From: Prorocentrum cordatum
Lineage: Eukaryota; Sar; Dinophyceae; Prorocentrales; Prorocentraceae
Assembly: GCA_963575745.1 (NCBI GenBank)
Contig: CAUYUJ010019599.1
Span: 42,501-106,500 of the forward strand
DNA length: 64,000 nucleotides
Direction of reading: 5' to 3'
The notes below the pieces were generated by a model. That model worked only from the letters and a program-made list of their open reading frames with translations. It was not told the origin of the DNA and did no database searches. The position numbers and the translations under genes are program-made. The stretch's first letter is position 1; each line of letters begins with the position of its first letter. This document shows, in pieces, positions 1 through 10,614 of this stretch.

Positions 1-31
1 ACTGGACCTTACCGCAGGAGTACGACGTGAG

Positions 32-875
32 ATGGAAGGAGACGAACTGCTAGCTCAACCTTCACATCTTGAGTGGCATGGCGCTGCAGGTGTTTTACAT
101 CCCGGTGAGCCAGCACGAGCCTCATTGCTCATGGGTCTTCTCGTTCAGGAGTTCGAGGTTCAAGACCAAGACATGTCAATCCTGGCCTTGTCGAGTTTCT
201 TCTCACTCACAGGAGGCCACCTGCCGATGAATGATTTCCACACGATGCTCCGCTCATGCTTCGAGGGGGCCTCCGACAAAGGAGGCCTGCAGTTGAACAG
301 CGTCGGCAAGAGCTTCCTGTTACTACAGATGTCAGGCCTATCAGGGCAGATGCGGACCGACCTACGCATGCATATTCAAGGAGATTTGAATCGTTTCCCC
401 GAGCCCATCGCCTTGATGCAGAGAATGGCAAGTCACGAGTACCCAGGCGCAGCATCCTCGATTCCAGCCATGGTCTCACAGTATTGGGCAGATGAAGGAG
501 CCTACTGAGAGTCAGACTACGACTATCCTGAGACTTGTGTGTCAGATGGATTGTGGAAGCGGTTCGGCCATGACGACGAATGGCAAGAAGAAGCGTGGCA
601 CGACGACAGCACCGACTGGGGAGGAAGCCAGCTTCGACGAAGAGAACGGCACCGACGACGAGGACTACGAGGAGCACGCGGAAGAGGACTATTACGGTGG
701 AGGTGGTCAAGGACGCGGCAAAGGTCGAGGCCGCGGTGGCAAGAAAGGACGAGGAGGCCGCAAGAGCGGAGGCAAGGCGACCTCTCAAGATGGTTGCACG
801 ACGTGCGGGCGGCTCACCTCTTCGCTCGAGCGCGGACTGCCCTTGACCGAAGACCTCGTCGGGTTCGCCGTCTAA
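32..875 (+). pseudogene. gag-like region of the copia element, with frameshifted zinc knuckle
   Basis: An open stretch at 32-508 (158 codons) is helical and hydrophilic, as expected for a capsid domain. It carries no diagnostic motif alone but sits just 5' of a basic Gly/Arg/Lys-rich tail (about 640-780) and the sequence DGCTTCGR at about 782-805. CTTCG followed after a one-base slip by HLFAR reads as the start of a CCHC knuckle (C-x2-C-G-x-H-x4), so the knuckle is split between two frames. Gag assignment rests on position and this knuckle; no intact start or end is visible. Confidence 0.5.
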
Positions 876-889
876 GACGGGCGACTACT

Positions 890-3800
890 ACGGCGAGAAA
901 TGAAAGTGCCGGAACAGCAGCAAGGGCAAGTATTTCATCAAACCCAAGTCAAACAAGAACGGCAAGGACGGACGCCCCAGTGGGCCCCAGCGCAAAAGGG
1001 TTTGGCAAGGCATGGCGAGGCAGCATCAGCAACAGCCAGGGCAAGAGGAACGGCAAGCACAGTATATACTACGTGGACGACTCGTATCAGTATGAAGAGT
1101 TTGATGGAGACAGTCGCTGGTACACTCATGACATGACGTCGACATGTGATGGAGACGCAGTGGCCCCAAGGCCTGAGTTGTTCACCTTGAGCTCGCCCTC
1201 GCAGACCATAGCATTCTTCCCGTCAAGCAAACAGTCCAGCTTGGCACGAGGTTCTATATGGACGCTGCAGTTGCCACTCCTACTGAGCAGACGACGATCT
1301 TCAATTTCCCGACAGACCAGGCAGCGCCAACAGCACCCACGCTTGGATCATCTTCTGCATCAGGGGCAGCACGGCCACCAGCTGGGCCGCTGCTCAGGAA
1401 ATCCACACCCACGACGATGGCGACGATCAACATGGCGTACAACTTCCCCGCGAGTGGCGAGACATTCGGCACCGTGAATGTTGTTCAAGGTGTAGAACGG
1501 CTGGGGCTCCCAGTGGACGCAAGAGCGTCCTCAGCCTTGATGGGCGCAGACACTCTGCGGATATTCCTGGATAAGGTCGTCGAGCCGATGAGCATCATGA
1601 ATGAGGTATCCTTCCGGCCCCTCTGCGCCCGTGTTCACAGGCGTTGGAGGTCGACCTGAGCCAGGACTTCGAGCGCGCGCCGTGCCTCTTGGAGTGCCAG
1701 GGCTGCCGGGGGCAACCTTCTCAACCGACCTGACCGGCAGCCGTGGTTCATCATGTCCTGGACTGATGCCGCCGCCGAGCTCGGTGGATTGCAGCGCAAT
1801 GGTACCTCGTGGAGTCTCCGACAATCGAGACGGCGTCATGATCATAGCGGCGCCTGATAACAGGAAACGAGATCCTCCTCGAGTGGTTCTAGCGCAGATC
1901 CTCTACGCCGACTCCAACCGCCACCTGCTGCCGACGGACAGATTTCAACAGTCAGCTGCGGAAGTTGCTGATGAACAACGAGAGCTCTGGATGGTAGTGG
2001 AGGCCCACTCGTTTGAGAAATATTAACGAGGAGTCCCGGCCAACTTCGAGTGGGCGATCTACCGCGCCCGTCGGAGATCGAAAGTCCGCCTCCCGCAGGG
2101 GCTGAAATGACAGGTGCCGGACTCGTTCAAGATCCTCCGCCAGAAGCTCCTGCATCAATCAGCGAAGTGCATCGCGATCACGAAGTTCACAATGCATTTG
2201 TTTCGCCGGCAGCAGCAGCTCTGTTTTCGCCAGGCCATCGAGGTTATCATCGCCTACGTCAACAACAAGAGGTCGCATCGATCTGGATGGGCGTGCCGGG
2301 TCAAGTCTACACTCAGGGCGCATGGCCACAGGGCGCGGACGAGAAGGAGAAGCAGCGGTTACAGAAGTACCACGTCTGCATGCCTGAGGAGTTCTACTAC
2401 TTCAGTAGCATGATCGCCATCACTCCTGACCAAGCGGAGGAGTGGTGTCAGTGGATATCTCAGGAACATCATAACTTGGAGCTTCTCGAGAGCATGGGTG
2501 GCTCAGGACGGCTCTCGCCGCGCGCGTGCATGTCGGGCTTGGCGATCAGTTTTCTTTTGGGTTTTAGGCGTGGCTGGGGTCTCCGCCGCAAGGCTGGCTC
2601 ACCGAGATCTCCTGGACAAGACCGACAGAACCTCATCAAATCTGATGGGGCTCTGGTCGCCAAGATGCTCGCCATGGCCAGCTTCCACGATCATGGAAGA
2701 GGCTTCGAAACTCCCAGCACCTCGACGAGTTGAGTGTCCAAACCTGCAGTGGGTCTCTCAGCGGTGTCGGAAGATGCACGAGGAAGGACGAGCAGGCGTC
2801 CTCGAGAATCCGAGGAGCTCACTTATCCTCAAGAGCTCGCCTCTCAAGTCCATCGCGCAGCGCGGCAAGTTCGGACACCTGGATCAGTGCCAGTTTGGAG
2901 CAGTGGATCCTTCAACGTGGGTCTCAGTAAAGAAGCCAACCTTCCTGCTCATGATCGTCGCAAGCCAGGGGCGCGCCCTGCTGAAGTGTCAGGGCGACTC
3001 GAAGTGCAGCGATCACTCAACACTGCAGGGTTCGTTTCCAGGCCCAGCATCAACAAGACAGATTCGGCGGCTGTCTACCCATAGCCAAAATTTGACGGCC
3101 ACCATCCACGACGATATTCACGATTGCCTGCAGTGTGGAGTGGTCAAGGATGGCGACGAGACGTTCTACAATGACCTCTGAAACTGCGAGCGGCGTCGCC
3201 ACGGGCTTCGCAAGAAGCTGCCCGACGGCAGCGACCTTCCCACGGCCCCGCGCACACGCGAGGCAGGATGTAGGTTTGCGCTGGGGCGCCAAGGCATGCC
3301 ACCTGGTGGCGTTCCAGCTGATGCATCCTCCTCTACCAGGAGTTGCTTCAGCAGCCGCAGCAGCAGAGCCAGCAGTTGCGCCAGCAGCGGCGCCTGTCGC
3401 GCCTGCAGCACCACCTGCAGCACCAGCTGCAGCACCAGCTGCAGCGCTAGCGGCAGCAGCATATCCTCCTGGACCAGCTCAGGCAGTGGCGGCAGCTCCA
3501 GCAGCAGCAGCTGTCGAGTCTCCTCCTGAGGCCCTAGCTTCGTCAACGTACATCGAGCCGATTTTGACTTCAAGGCAGCCAAGAAGGTGCTTCGAAACCC
3601 GAAGGCCTCGGCCAAGGAGAAGAAGGCCGTCGTCATGGGCATGCAAGTCAAGTTCTGGCATGCGGCTGCCATGGGGCTCAAGAAGATTTTCTACCGGGCT
3701 GGTGATGGCAGGGAGGTGCTCGACCTGATCGACGGTGTCATGGAGTGCTGCGTGGAGCGTAGCACGTGGAGGCGCAAGTTGGCGCGACCGCCGGCGAAGG
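890..3800 (+). pseudogene. Degenerate gag/protease-to-integrase part of the copia element
   Basis: Open stretches in all three + frames (for example 1258-1659, 2050-2733 and 3587-4000) alternate, as expected for a once-continuous polyprotein that has taken many indels. A run of Gln/Ala-type triplets (CAG/GCAGCAGC, about 3340-3520) gives an alanine- or serine-rich segment. I found no convincing aspartic protease DTGA motif, so the protease is either too decayed to see or lost. Confidence 0.4.
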
Positions 3801-3842
3801 CCGTGATGCCAGAGGATTTCAATTGCAGGGACCAGACGGGCC

Positions 3843-4280
3843 TTCTTCATATCCGACAAGACCTTCATCGCGCTGGTCGACGAGTGCATCCCTTGGTGCC
3901 TGTTGGAGGAGCTTCCGCGCCAGACTGCCGACGAGTGATTGACCGTGGTCGTCAGGAGCTGGATCAAGTACTTCGGCCCGATGACCTGTTTGGTTACTGA
4001 TTAGGATGGCGCCGTCACGAGGGAGGTCGTCGGCAAGTGCTGCGAGAAGTTCGACGTCGCCCGCGACTTCGGCGGATCGCAAGGGCACGCGGCTGCGCCC
4101 ATCGCAGAGAGAAGGATCGAGATCATTCGCGCTGGCGCTCAGAAGCTGTGGGCAACAGTTCAGAAGACGGGCCGGAACACGACGCAGTGTCAGGTGGTCT
4201 GTGAGACTGCAATGTCCACTAACAGCATGCTGAGCTACAACGGCCGCGCGCCCAACCAGGGCTTGCTGGGCTACCCCCAG
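3843..4280 (+). pseudogene. Integrase catalytic core remnant (rve-type), two in-frame stops
   Basis: Reading from 3843 gives an RNase-H-fold integrase core. After a helical stretch comes WIKYFGPM..LVTD with the catalytic Asp at about 3999, then GAVTREVVGKCCEKF, and GGSQGHAAAPIAERR, where the Glu of IAERR is the candidate third acidic residue. The frame has TGA at 3936 and TAG at 4002 (directly after LVTD, where Gln or Glu is usual), so it cannot make protein. The domain ends near 4280 with a shift into the next frame. In life it would insert the cDNA into the host chromosome. Confidence 0.75.
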
Positions 4281-4284
4281 AGAG

Positions 4285-4734
4285 TTGTGCGTTCCCGAGG
4301 ACAAGACGCTCTCTGCCGCTTCCGGGGCGCTCGAGGCCACTCCAGGTGTCGTCGAGGTGGCCATCCGCTTGCGCATGAAGGCCACGGAGGCGATCCTGCA
4401 GAGAATCGTCGAGGATCGTCTGGCCGTGGCCCAGAACACCAAGATGCAGAATTTCAGGCCCGAGAATCGCGCCAATATCATTGATGGCTCGAAGGCAGAT
4501 CTCTGGCGCGAGCCATATTCAAAGGACGATCCTGGCCGGCGTGGACCATGCGAGGTCATCGAGGTCCACCAGGACGGCTCGAGAGCAGTGGTCGACTGGA
4601 GAGGCCGCGTCATGCTGGCGCCCATCAGGCACCTTCGCCAGCATATTGGCTTCGGCGGCTGCTTCGCCAGAAGTGCCATATCAACCATGTCCGCGCCATT
4701 GAGCACGAGTTCAACGACGTGGTCAAGCAGATGA
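4285..4734 (+). pseudogene. Integrase C-terminal domain of the copia element
   Basis: A 149-codon open frame shifted by one relative to the core. Helical sequence is followed by LWREPYSKDDPGRRGPCEV, a strand-rich stretch AVVDWRGRVML and the terminal PIRHLRQHIG. This arrangement (polar linker, W..P....GW/R-GP, short beta strands, P-x-RHLRPH) is the chromo/SH3-like tail that follows the integrase core in dinoflagellate copia polyproteins, where it contacts DNA. The remainder to about 5150 is open in pieces but not assignable. Confidence 0.65.
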
Positions 4735-5159
4735 TGGAGATCGTGAAGTCTGGAGCTGCGTACTCATCCTACACCTACGGCCTGGCGCACTCGAGTGCGG
4801 AGCGCAATTACGTCATAGCGCCGCCCGACGCTGGGGCATAATCCACCGACGTTGTGGAGTGGCCCAGCAGGTGCACGCAGGATTTCTCCACGTCCGAAGT
4901 TCGACGGCATGCAGTTCGGCAACAAGTGCTAGAGAGAGGCTGCGATTTCGGCGGCACAGCGCGGACAGCTCATCACATGGGACAACAGCCGCCGTGAGAG
5001 CTTCATGATCCGCGACGCGGTGCCGGACAAGGCGCTTTCACTCTCGCTCTCGGGGCCATTGAAGGATCAAAGCTTCCTGCTCTATTTCACCTGCAACAAG
5101 CCAGACGACGAGATCGAATATACACTGGGAGTGGACCTCAGCGGCACTGGTGGTCCATC

Positions 5160-6680
5160 GCCTATTCCATGGATAGCGTCGCCGCGGACGTCGTTCGGAG
5201 GTTCATGGATGGGCGCTGGAGATGATGAGAAGGATCCGCATCGCCAAGGGGGCTTCGGATATCCTCCGCGACCTGGGACCTGGGGCCCAGCGGCCTCAGA
5301 CGTGCCCATGACGCTGCCAGCAAGACGCAGGGCATATTCACCAGGTGCGCCATGTGACGTCAGTCCAGAGGTCGCGGCTGGCAGAGCGCGGCCGCGGCCG
5401 CCGAATTGTGGAGCGCAGTGCGCGCATTCGCAGAAGTTCCCCAAGGACTTTTCGAGGGCTTGAGGGGCCCAAGTCACACATGGGCGCTCCATTAAACTGT
5501 TGAGGGCGGGCAGAAAAGCTGGTGTGCACGAGCATTGGGGGCGGGTGCGCGGCTTGCACGGGGGGCGCAGTAGGCTTGCGTTTCAGGGACTTGGGCGCTG
5601 GCCGACGCGTTGATGGGGGGTCCGAGAGTGCGTCGCACATGTTACGCCTGTGGCGCCATGGAGGCCGCAAGTGCGGTTGCATTGGGGCGGGCGCCCCGCC
5701 GCGCGCACCGTGGCGACAGCTCTCTTGGGCGCCTGCCCGCCGCTGTGGACGTAGCGGACCCAGCTAGTCTCGCGGTCGGCGCGCGGCGGGTCGGCAGCCG
5801 CGACGCTGGCGGCCGGAAAATGCTTCGAAAGTGTTTCTCCCCGAGCCCGGGGCTATTGTACGTTTTCGGTGGCACGCGCAGCTCGGAGAATAATCGCCTT
5901 GTCCGTCGGCGGCCAGTTGGCTGTCGTCGCGCAGAAGTACCGGCGGATGGCGCGGTCCACGCTCAGCGCAGAGAGCGTGTCCATGAGCGTGGACCCGTCG
6001 AGGGGCAGGAAGACGAGCGACTGGCTGGCGCCGCGCCCGACGCTTCAGGAGTGGCGAACTCGGTCCTCGATTCCCTGGGGCCCGCGGGCCCCTGGGCCAA
6101 TCGCGAGGTTGCCGAAGCCCCCGGGCGGTTGCGCGCGATTGTCTCCGAAACCGGAGTTGGGCATCCATGGTGGACGCCCGCGCGTGCGCGCTAGGTGTCC
6201 GCGAGATTATTCGGTGGCGGATATTGCATGGTGCGGGGGCCTTCCAAAGACTTTCCAGGGTTTTCTCTACGGTTACTTCGGCGCGCTTCGGGAACCTTGG
6301 GACGGCGCGGGGAAGTCGCCAGGCCGTGCGCGGGCCCTTTTTCCAATACCTTCTTGGGCATTATCGCGGTGTTGCGTGGCCGAAGAGGTCACTGAGTACT
6401 GCGCTTTTTGACGCTTACACGTGTTTGTCGTTGCGTTGGTTGCGTGATTGTTTGGGCGGTCCGCCTTTTTGGGGCCCCCTTGGGGTCTCAAGTTTGTTTT
6501 GTTGACGTCGGGTCTTCTGTAGTGAAAGGTGCTTGGCGCTGAATTCCCTCGGGCGTGCGCGTGGCCAAATACGCGCCGTGGCCTCGTCCGCGCCGGGGCG
6601 CATTTCTTCCCTCGCGAGGCCGATGGTGCCCGAGACGTGGCAGGCCCGTTCGGCGGCGCCCCCGGTGATTTGAAAAACCG
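5160..6680 (+). mobile_element. Insertion-like segment with RNase-H scrap of a second retroelement
   Basis: The copia reading is lost between about 5160 and 6680 and resumes afterwards. Inside, frame 1 at about 5893-6050 reads QKYRRMARSTLSAES, which resembles the K-x-(R)-R-V-x-R-S-T-L-(S/A)-AE stretch that surrounds a catalytic Glu in retroelement RNase H domains. That motif should lie downstream of RT, not between integrase and RT, so a nested second element is the simplest reading. The rest is GC-rich without recognisable domains, and boundaries are approximate. Confidence 0.4.
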
Positions 6681-6689
6681 AGCATGATT

Positions 6690-7930
6690 TTGATCCCGGT
6701 CAAACTTTGCCCCGATCCCGGCTTCGTCTTAACCGCCAGGAGGAGGAAGAGCAAGCGCAATGCCGCAAGCGTGTGTTCCAGCACCGCCGCCGGCGGTGTC
6801 TTTCCACCTGCACCTCCTGCGCCGCCTGGAAGTCCAGGCGCCTTCGACCCTGGTGATCAAGCTGGATCAAGCTGACGCCGACATCGCCAAGCTATCGGAA
6901 TCCTCAACCATTTCACCAGCTACGGCAGATCGGTCAAGATTGAGGATCCTCGATGGGGGCCCCTGCACCGAAGGCAGCCTCAAGGCGCGCGCAGTTGCCG
7001 GGCGAGAACGCGGCTGTTCCACAGACGCCCATGCCATCGGCCAAGGCCCCAGTACCATCGTCATCATGCAGCCATGAGGACGTACTAGACTACGGTGCCG
7101 CTCACGAGCCCACGCTGAACAGCAGCCAGTCAGAGGCACCGAGCTTGGGGCCTCTGCCGGAGATAACTCTACCAGGAGCAGTTCACGAAGGACCATCGCC
7201 TACTGCGTCAGAGCTAGATCGCTCTCGCACGAGAGATTATGGACCTGCTTCAGATCGACGGTGCCGACACGACCAGCGAAATCGACAAGTTCGACAAGAC
7301 TCCTTACGTGATCTACCACCAGCATCAACGATCGCAGATAGGACGCAGTCCCAGAAGAGAGATATACCAACAAGTCCTCGAGACGATCGAGTGGTTTTCA
7401 GGAGCGAGGGCCTCTGCCTCATCGTCTGGAGCGGCAGCATCATCAGAGCCAAAATTCTGCCCATCGTAGAGGCAGTCGACAATGTCGACTACGGCCCGGC
7501 AACCAGCGACAAGGTTGACGAGGACAGGCAGGAAAAAAGGTCGAGCTGCACAGCTACCATGTATGGTTCGATTTGCATCGTGCTGAACATCGACTGGGAC
7601 AGTCGCTGCGCGGCGTGGCTTCTGTCGGGATCGAGCCGCACTTCGACGATGTGAATTTCCCACATGTAATTGCCGATGCGGATCATATTCTTCACTTCGG
7701 CCAGCAAGCTGAGCGAGGAGAACTACCATGGACAGCGGGCGAGGCGTTCGCAGTGCTGACAGGGCCAGTGGCAAGGCCCATGTGTTTCTATTACGACATC
7801 CGCGAGGACATGTGCTTCTCGGTTTCCTCTGACGACCTCGCGCCGCAAGAGGTGATCGACAGCTGGGACGCCGTCGAGATCGGCGACTACGAGGAGCCGT
7901 CTCGCTGCGCGGCCACGACGTTTTCGAGGG
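6690..7930 (+). pseudogene. Polyprotein hinge between integrase and RT, copia element
   Basis: From about 6690 the + strand again yields Gln/Glu- and Pro/Ser-rich open stretches (for example 6953-7654) typical of the low-complexity hinge between integrase and RT in dinoflagellate copia elements. At 7573-7938 a more ordered segment follows (FDDVNFPHVIADADHI, then LTGPVARPM and ELPWTAGEA). No catalytic motif is expected here. Frame changes near 7000, 7240 and 7560 show decay. Confidence 0.5.
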
Positions 7931-8854
7931 CGACCTGAACTCCAACGCGACGAACATGGCGGGCGGCATCTGGGTCCGCAAGTGGAAGAATCGGCAGAAG
8001 CGAATCGTCAAGTCGAGGTGTTGCGGTCTCGATCGCCATGTGACCTCAGTGAGTCGACGCTCGTCGACGGCATCGCGTCTCAGCCACAGGTTGCTCTGCT
8101 GGCCACGCAGTGCGAGCTCATTCTCGAGAGCGTCGACATCTCAACAGCTTTTCTACAAGGGCTGATCTTCTCAGGGGTCGTGGCGAAGGCGAAAGAGTTA
8201 GGCCGCGAGGTCAAGGAGGCGCGCGAGGCATGCTTTCGCCCGCTGGCGAATGTCTGGGCGCATTGGAGAAACATTCCAAGCGGCAAGATCGTGGTCCTGA
8301 ATGGTGACATCCCACGCTTCATTCTCAAGTGCCTCAGAGCTCTCTACAGCCTGGTGGACGCCCCACTGCTTTGGCAGTTGGCAATGCTTCGCTACCTCAA
8401 GCTAGACATCGGCTACAGGATGAGCACGCGCGACGAGTGCTTCCTGATGATCATCAATGGCTGGCAGGTGGTGTCACTATGCGTCATCCACGTGGACGGC
8501 CTACTAGCAGCTACGAAGGAGCTCCTCGACCACATCGCCAAGGAACCCGGCCAGCAATTCGGCAACCCCAAGAGGACTATTCTTCCGTTTGTCTACCTGG
8601 GCATGAAGCGCGAGATGCTGTCACCCGGACATTTGCTGGTGCACCGGCAGCACTGCCTCGAGGAGCTGCCCGACGCCAGGTTCACGAACGCGTGCAACGC
8701 CAAGAAGGACCTCCAGGCGCTGGACGAGCACGAGCACCACCAGTTCAGATCACCGGTGCGCAGTCTGCTCTGGCCATGCCTCACGAGAGTTGGTATCGCA
8801 CATGAAGTGGTTTCTCTTCAGTCAGAGAGGTGGGCTCTCAGGTTCAGCATTTGA
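7930..8854 (+). pseudogene. Reverse transcriptase (RVT_2 type) remnant with mutated active site
   Basis: The frame from 7982 contains the copia RT landmarks in order: the region before motif A (in part displaced to another frame at 7930-8080), VDISTAFLQG (motif A Asp at 8135-8137), ALYSLVDAPLLW at about 8335 (the K-x-LYGL-x-QAP-x-W block), HVDGLLAA at about 8489, and RSPVRSLLW at about 8750. In active elements the third block is V/YVDDLL; here the second Asp codon reads GGC (Gly), which would kill polymerase activity. The frame closes at 8854 and RNase H continues one frame over. Confidence 0.85.
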
Positions 8855-8869
8855 AGATGGCCAATCGTG

Positions 8870-9582
8870 AAGGTGCGCAAGACGAAGGACATGAACGGTC
8901 TACATTATCGTCGAGTTCGGTTTCCACTGAGGCTCTACAGCATCCACGACTGTGGATGCGCCAGCAATAAGAGTTGCTATCCTTACGAGGGCAAGGTCAT
9001 CATGATGATGCACGACGATCTGAACATCGGCACGCCCGCGTGGATCACAGGTCAGGACTTGTCCATGGTCGGAGGCTATGCGCACACTTTGTTTTCAGTG
9101 CTCGCAAAGCGTCACGGGTTTCGCACTCTACCTCGCATGCAGAGGCTCTCTCTGCCATCGGATGCACGCAGATGTGTCAGTTGATCGCGGCAAGGCTCAC
9201 CGAGCTGTTTTGCCAGATGGTGCTACCTCCGAGGACGACAATTATTGCGCATGACATGCTGGAGCTGAGCCAACAGAACACCACCATCATACCGCACGAC
9301 GCAGTGACAGACTGCATGGACCTCTTCGAGCTGATCACAGGCGGCCGTGGTATACCGTCTGACAAGTCGCAGAGAGTTGCCATCATGGCACCTCGCGAAG
9401 ATAGAGTTCATCATCGTATTCGATCTCCTCTACACGTTCCAACGAGAAACATGCTCGCCGACGGTCTCACGAAAGAAGCTTGGTTCGATCAGCTCCTACT
9501 CGGCCGCACCACGGGCAGGTGGAATATAACCCTTATCGACGGCCAGGCGGCGCGACACAAACGTGCGAGACAACACCTGTAG
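8870..9582 (+). pseudogene. RNase H domain of the copia element
   Basis: In frame 1 the segment contains SHAEALSAIGCTQMCQ (the catalytic Glu region, S-x-x-EAE in intact copies), TDCMDLFELITGG (a second acidic position), SDKSQRVAIMAPRE, and the closing P-T-R-NMLADGLTKEAW that marks the C terminus of copia RNase H. The domain degrades the RNA strand during cDNA synthesis. The link to RT needs a one-base correction near 8860-8970. The frame ends with TAG at about 9580, close to the expected polyprotein end. Confidence 0.8.
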
Positions 9583-10085
9583 GCTACAGAGAAGGGGATC
9601 GATAATCTGCAGGAGTAGCTGGACCACGACATCAACCACGACATGCATTGCGATCGTAGGTGATGACCCGCGAGTGACATACATCTACTGAGAGATGTGA
9701 TGAGGAGAAATGAGAGTTTGCTTGTGCGTTTGCTTGTGCGTTTACTTCGATAATCTCGAAAAGCACAGGAGTTCGTTTCCACTGTAACCCAGAAAGCCAG
9801 CCTGATGTTAGAACAGCATAGTTGCATGCCTTTCAGGAGCTAAGCCGTTAGAGCCAAAACTGTATGATTTAAGCCGTAGAGGATCGCTCCACGCTCCGCT
9901 CAGGTGTTTGTTTCCCTACGGTTCTGTACGGGACAGGCATCAGAGTTATATTGTGTATGAGTTCAGGGTAAGAGGCTTCATAACCATCAGAGAAATGTGC
10001 ATGAAATGTTTGGATGTGTCTTCCAGTATCCGTAACAATGATGGCTCAAACCATCCGGCTCGAACGCTTATGCTGGAAAACTATT
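9583..10085. other. Non-coding flank downstream of the copia element
   Basis: No gene seen. Visible are two close direct copies of TTGCTTGTGCGTT (about 9718-9742) and two AAGCCGT(T)AGAG copies (9842 and 9871). A leader-like 21-mer lies at 10030-10050. A 3' LTR would lie here if present, but its partner is outside the window. Confidence 0.5.
10030..10050 (+). other. Possible degenerate spliced-leader-like sequence
   Basis: The 21 bases starting CCGTAAC and ending GGCTCAAA match the dinoflagellate trans-splicing leader (CCGTAGCC...GGCTCAAG) at 16 of 21 positions. It shares the ATCCGTAAC start and GGCTCAAA end with the better copy at 27807. No coding frame follows, so if real it is a leftover of a retroposed mRNA. 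Chance matching at this level in 64 kb is not negligible. Confidence 0.25.
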
Positions 10086-10422
10086 TGAGGGGGGGGGGGG
10101 GGCGGGGGAGGGTGAGGGTGAGGGAGGGGGGGGGGGGAGGAGGAGGAAAACAGGGAGGAGGACGATCATGAGAAAGAGGCGGGGGCGGTGGAGGAGGGGC
10201 AGGAGGAGGAGAGGAGGAGGAGGAGGAGCAGGAGGAGCAGGAGGAGGAGGACGAGGAGGAGGAGGAGGGGGAGGAGGAGGAGGACGAGGAGGAGGAGGAG
10301 GAGGAGGAGGAGGAGGAGGAGGAGGAGGAAGAGGAGGAGGAGCAGGAAGAGGAGGAGGAGGAGGAGGCGGAAAAGGAGGAGGAGGCGGAGGAGGAGGAGG
10401 AGGAGGCCGAGGACCAAAGTCA
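10086..10422. repeat. (GGA)n / poly-G purine-rich microsatellite
   Basis: Begins with a run of G and continues as GGA/GGAGGC triplets for over 300 bp, with almost no pyrimidine on the + strand. Open frames across it are composition artefacts. A polypurine-polypyrimidine tract of this length can form triplex or G-rich structures. Confidence 0.95.
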
Positions 10423-10614
10423 GCGTAAGAGGCACCAACCTCGCTGCGACACAGCTTCCCGTTCCAATTCCTGGCCCCATACGTCCCTACAAGCACTCCT
10501 CACTGCGCGGAACGCCCCCTGAAAGACGATCGCCCCATGGGCATGCCATGCAGGCCGAAGCCCAGGGTTAATCTTAACCATGCATTTGAATTTATAATCG
10601 TGGGGAAAATAGAA

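Larger units (their letters stand above)
1..9620 (+). mobile_element. Decayed Ty1/copia-like LTR retrotransposon, 5' end outside window
   Basis: Order of recognisable parts on the + strand: gag-like segment and frameshifted zinc knuckle (about 30-880), integrase core (3843-4280), integrase C-terminal domain (4285-4720), reverse transcriptase (7930-8854) and RNase H ending ADGLTKEAW (8974-9582). Integrase before RT is the Ty1/copia order. The reading frame is broken many times (frames 1, 2 and 3 each carry pieces) and there are in-frame stops, so it is a dead copy. Its span is longer than the usual 5-6 kb partly because about 1.5 kb between integrase and RT (about 5160-6680) does not read as pol. 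I could not delimit a 3' LTR; DNA after 9582 has no obvious TG...CA pair. Confidence 0.85.

Noticed and set aside
1730-1830. Aspartic protease of the copia element
   Set aside because: A VLDT-like reading appears only after frame correction and no convincing DTGA context or flap motif follows, so it was not annotated.
3658-3682. Spliced-leader-like GCCATGGGGCTCAAG
   Set aside because: Needs a gap to align, lacks the CCGTA start, and lies within retrotransposon coding sequence.
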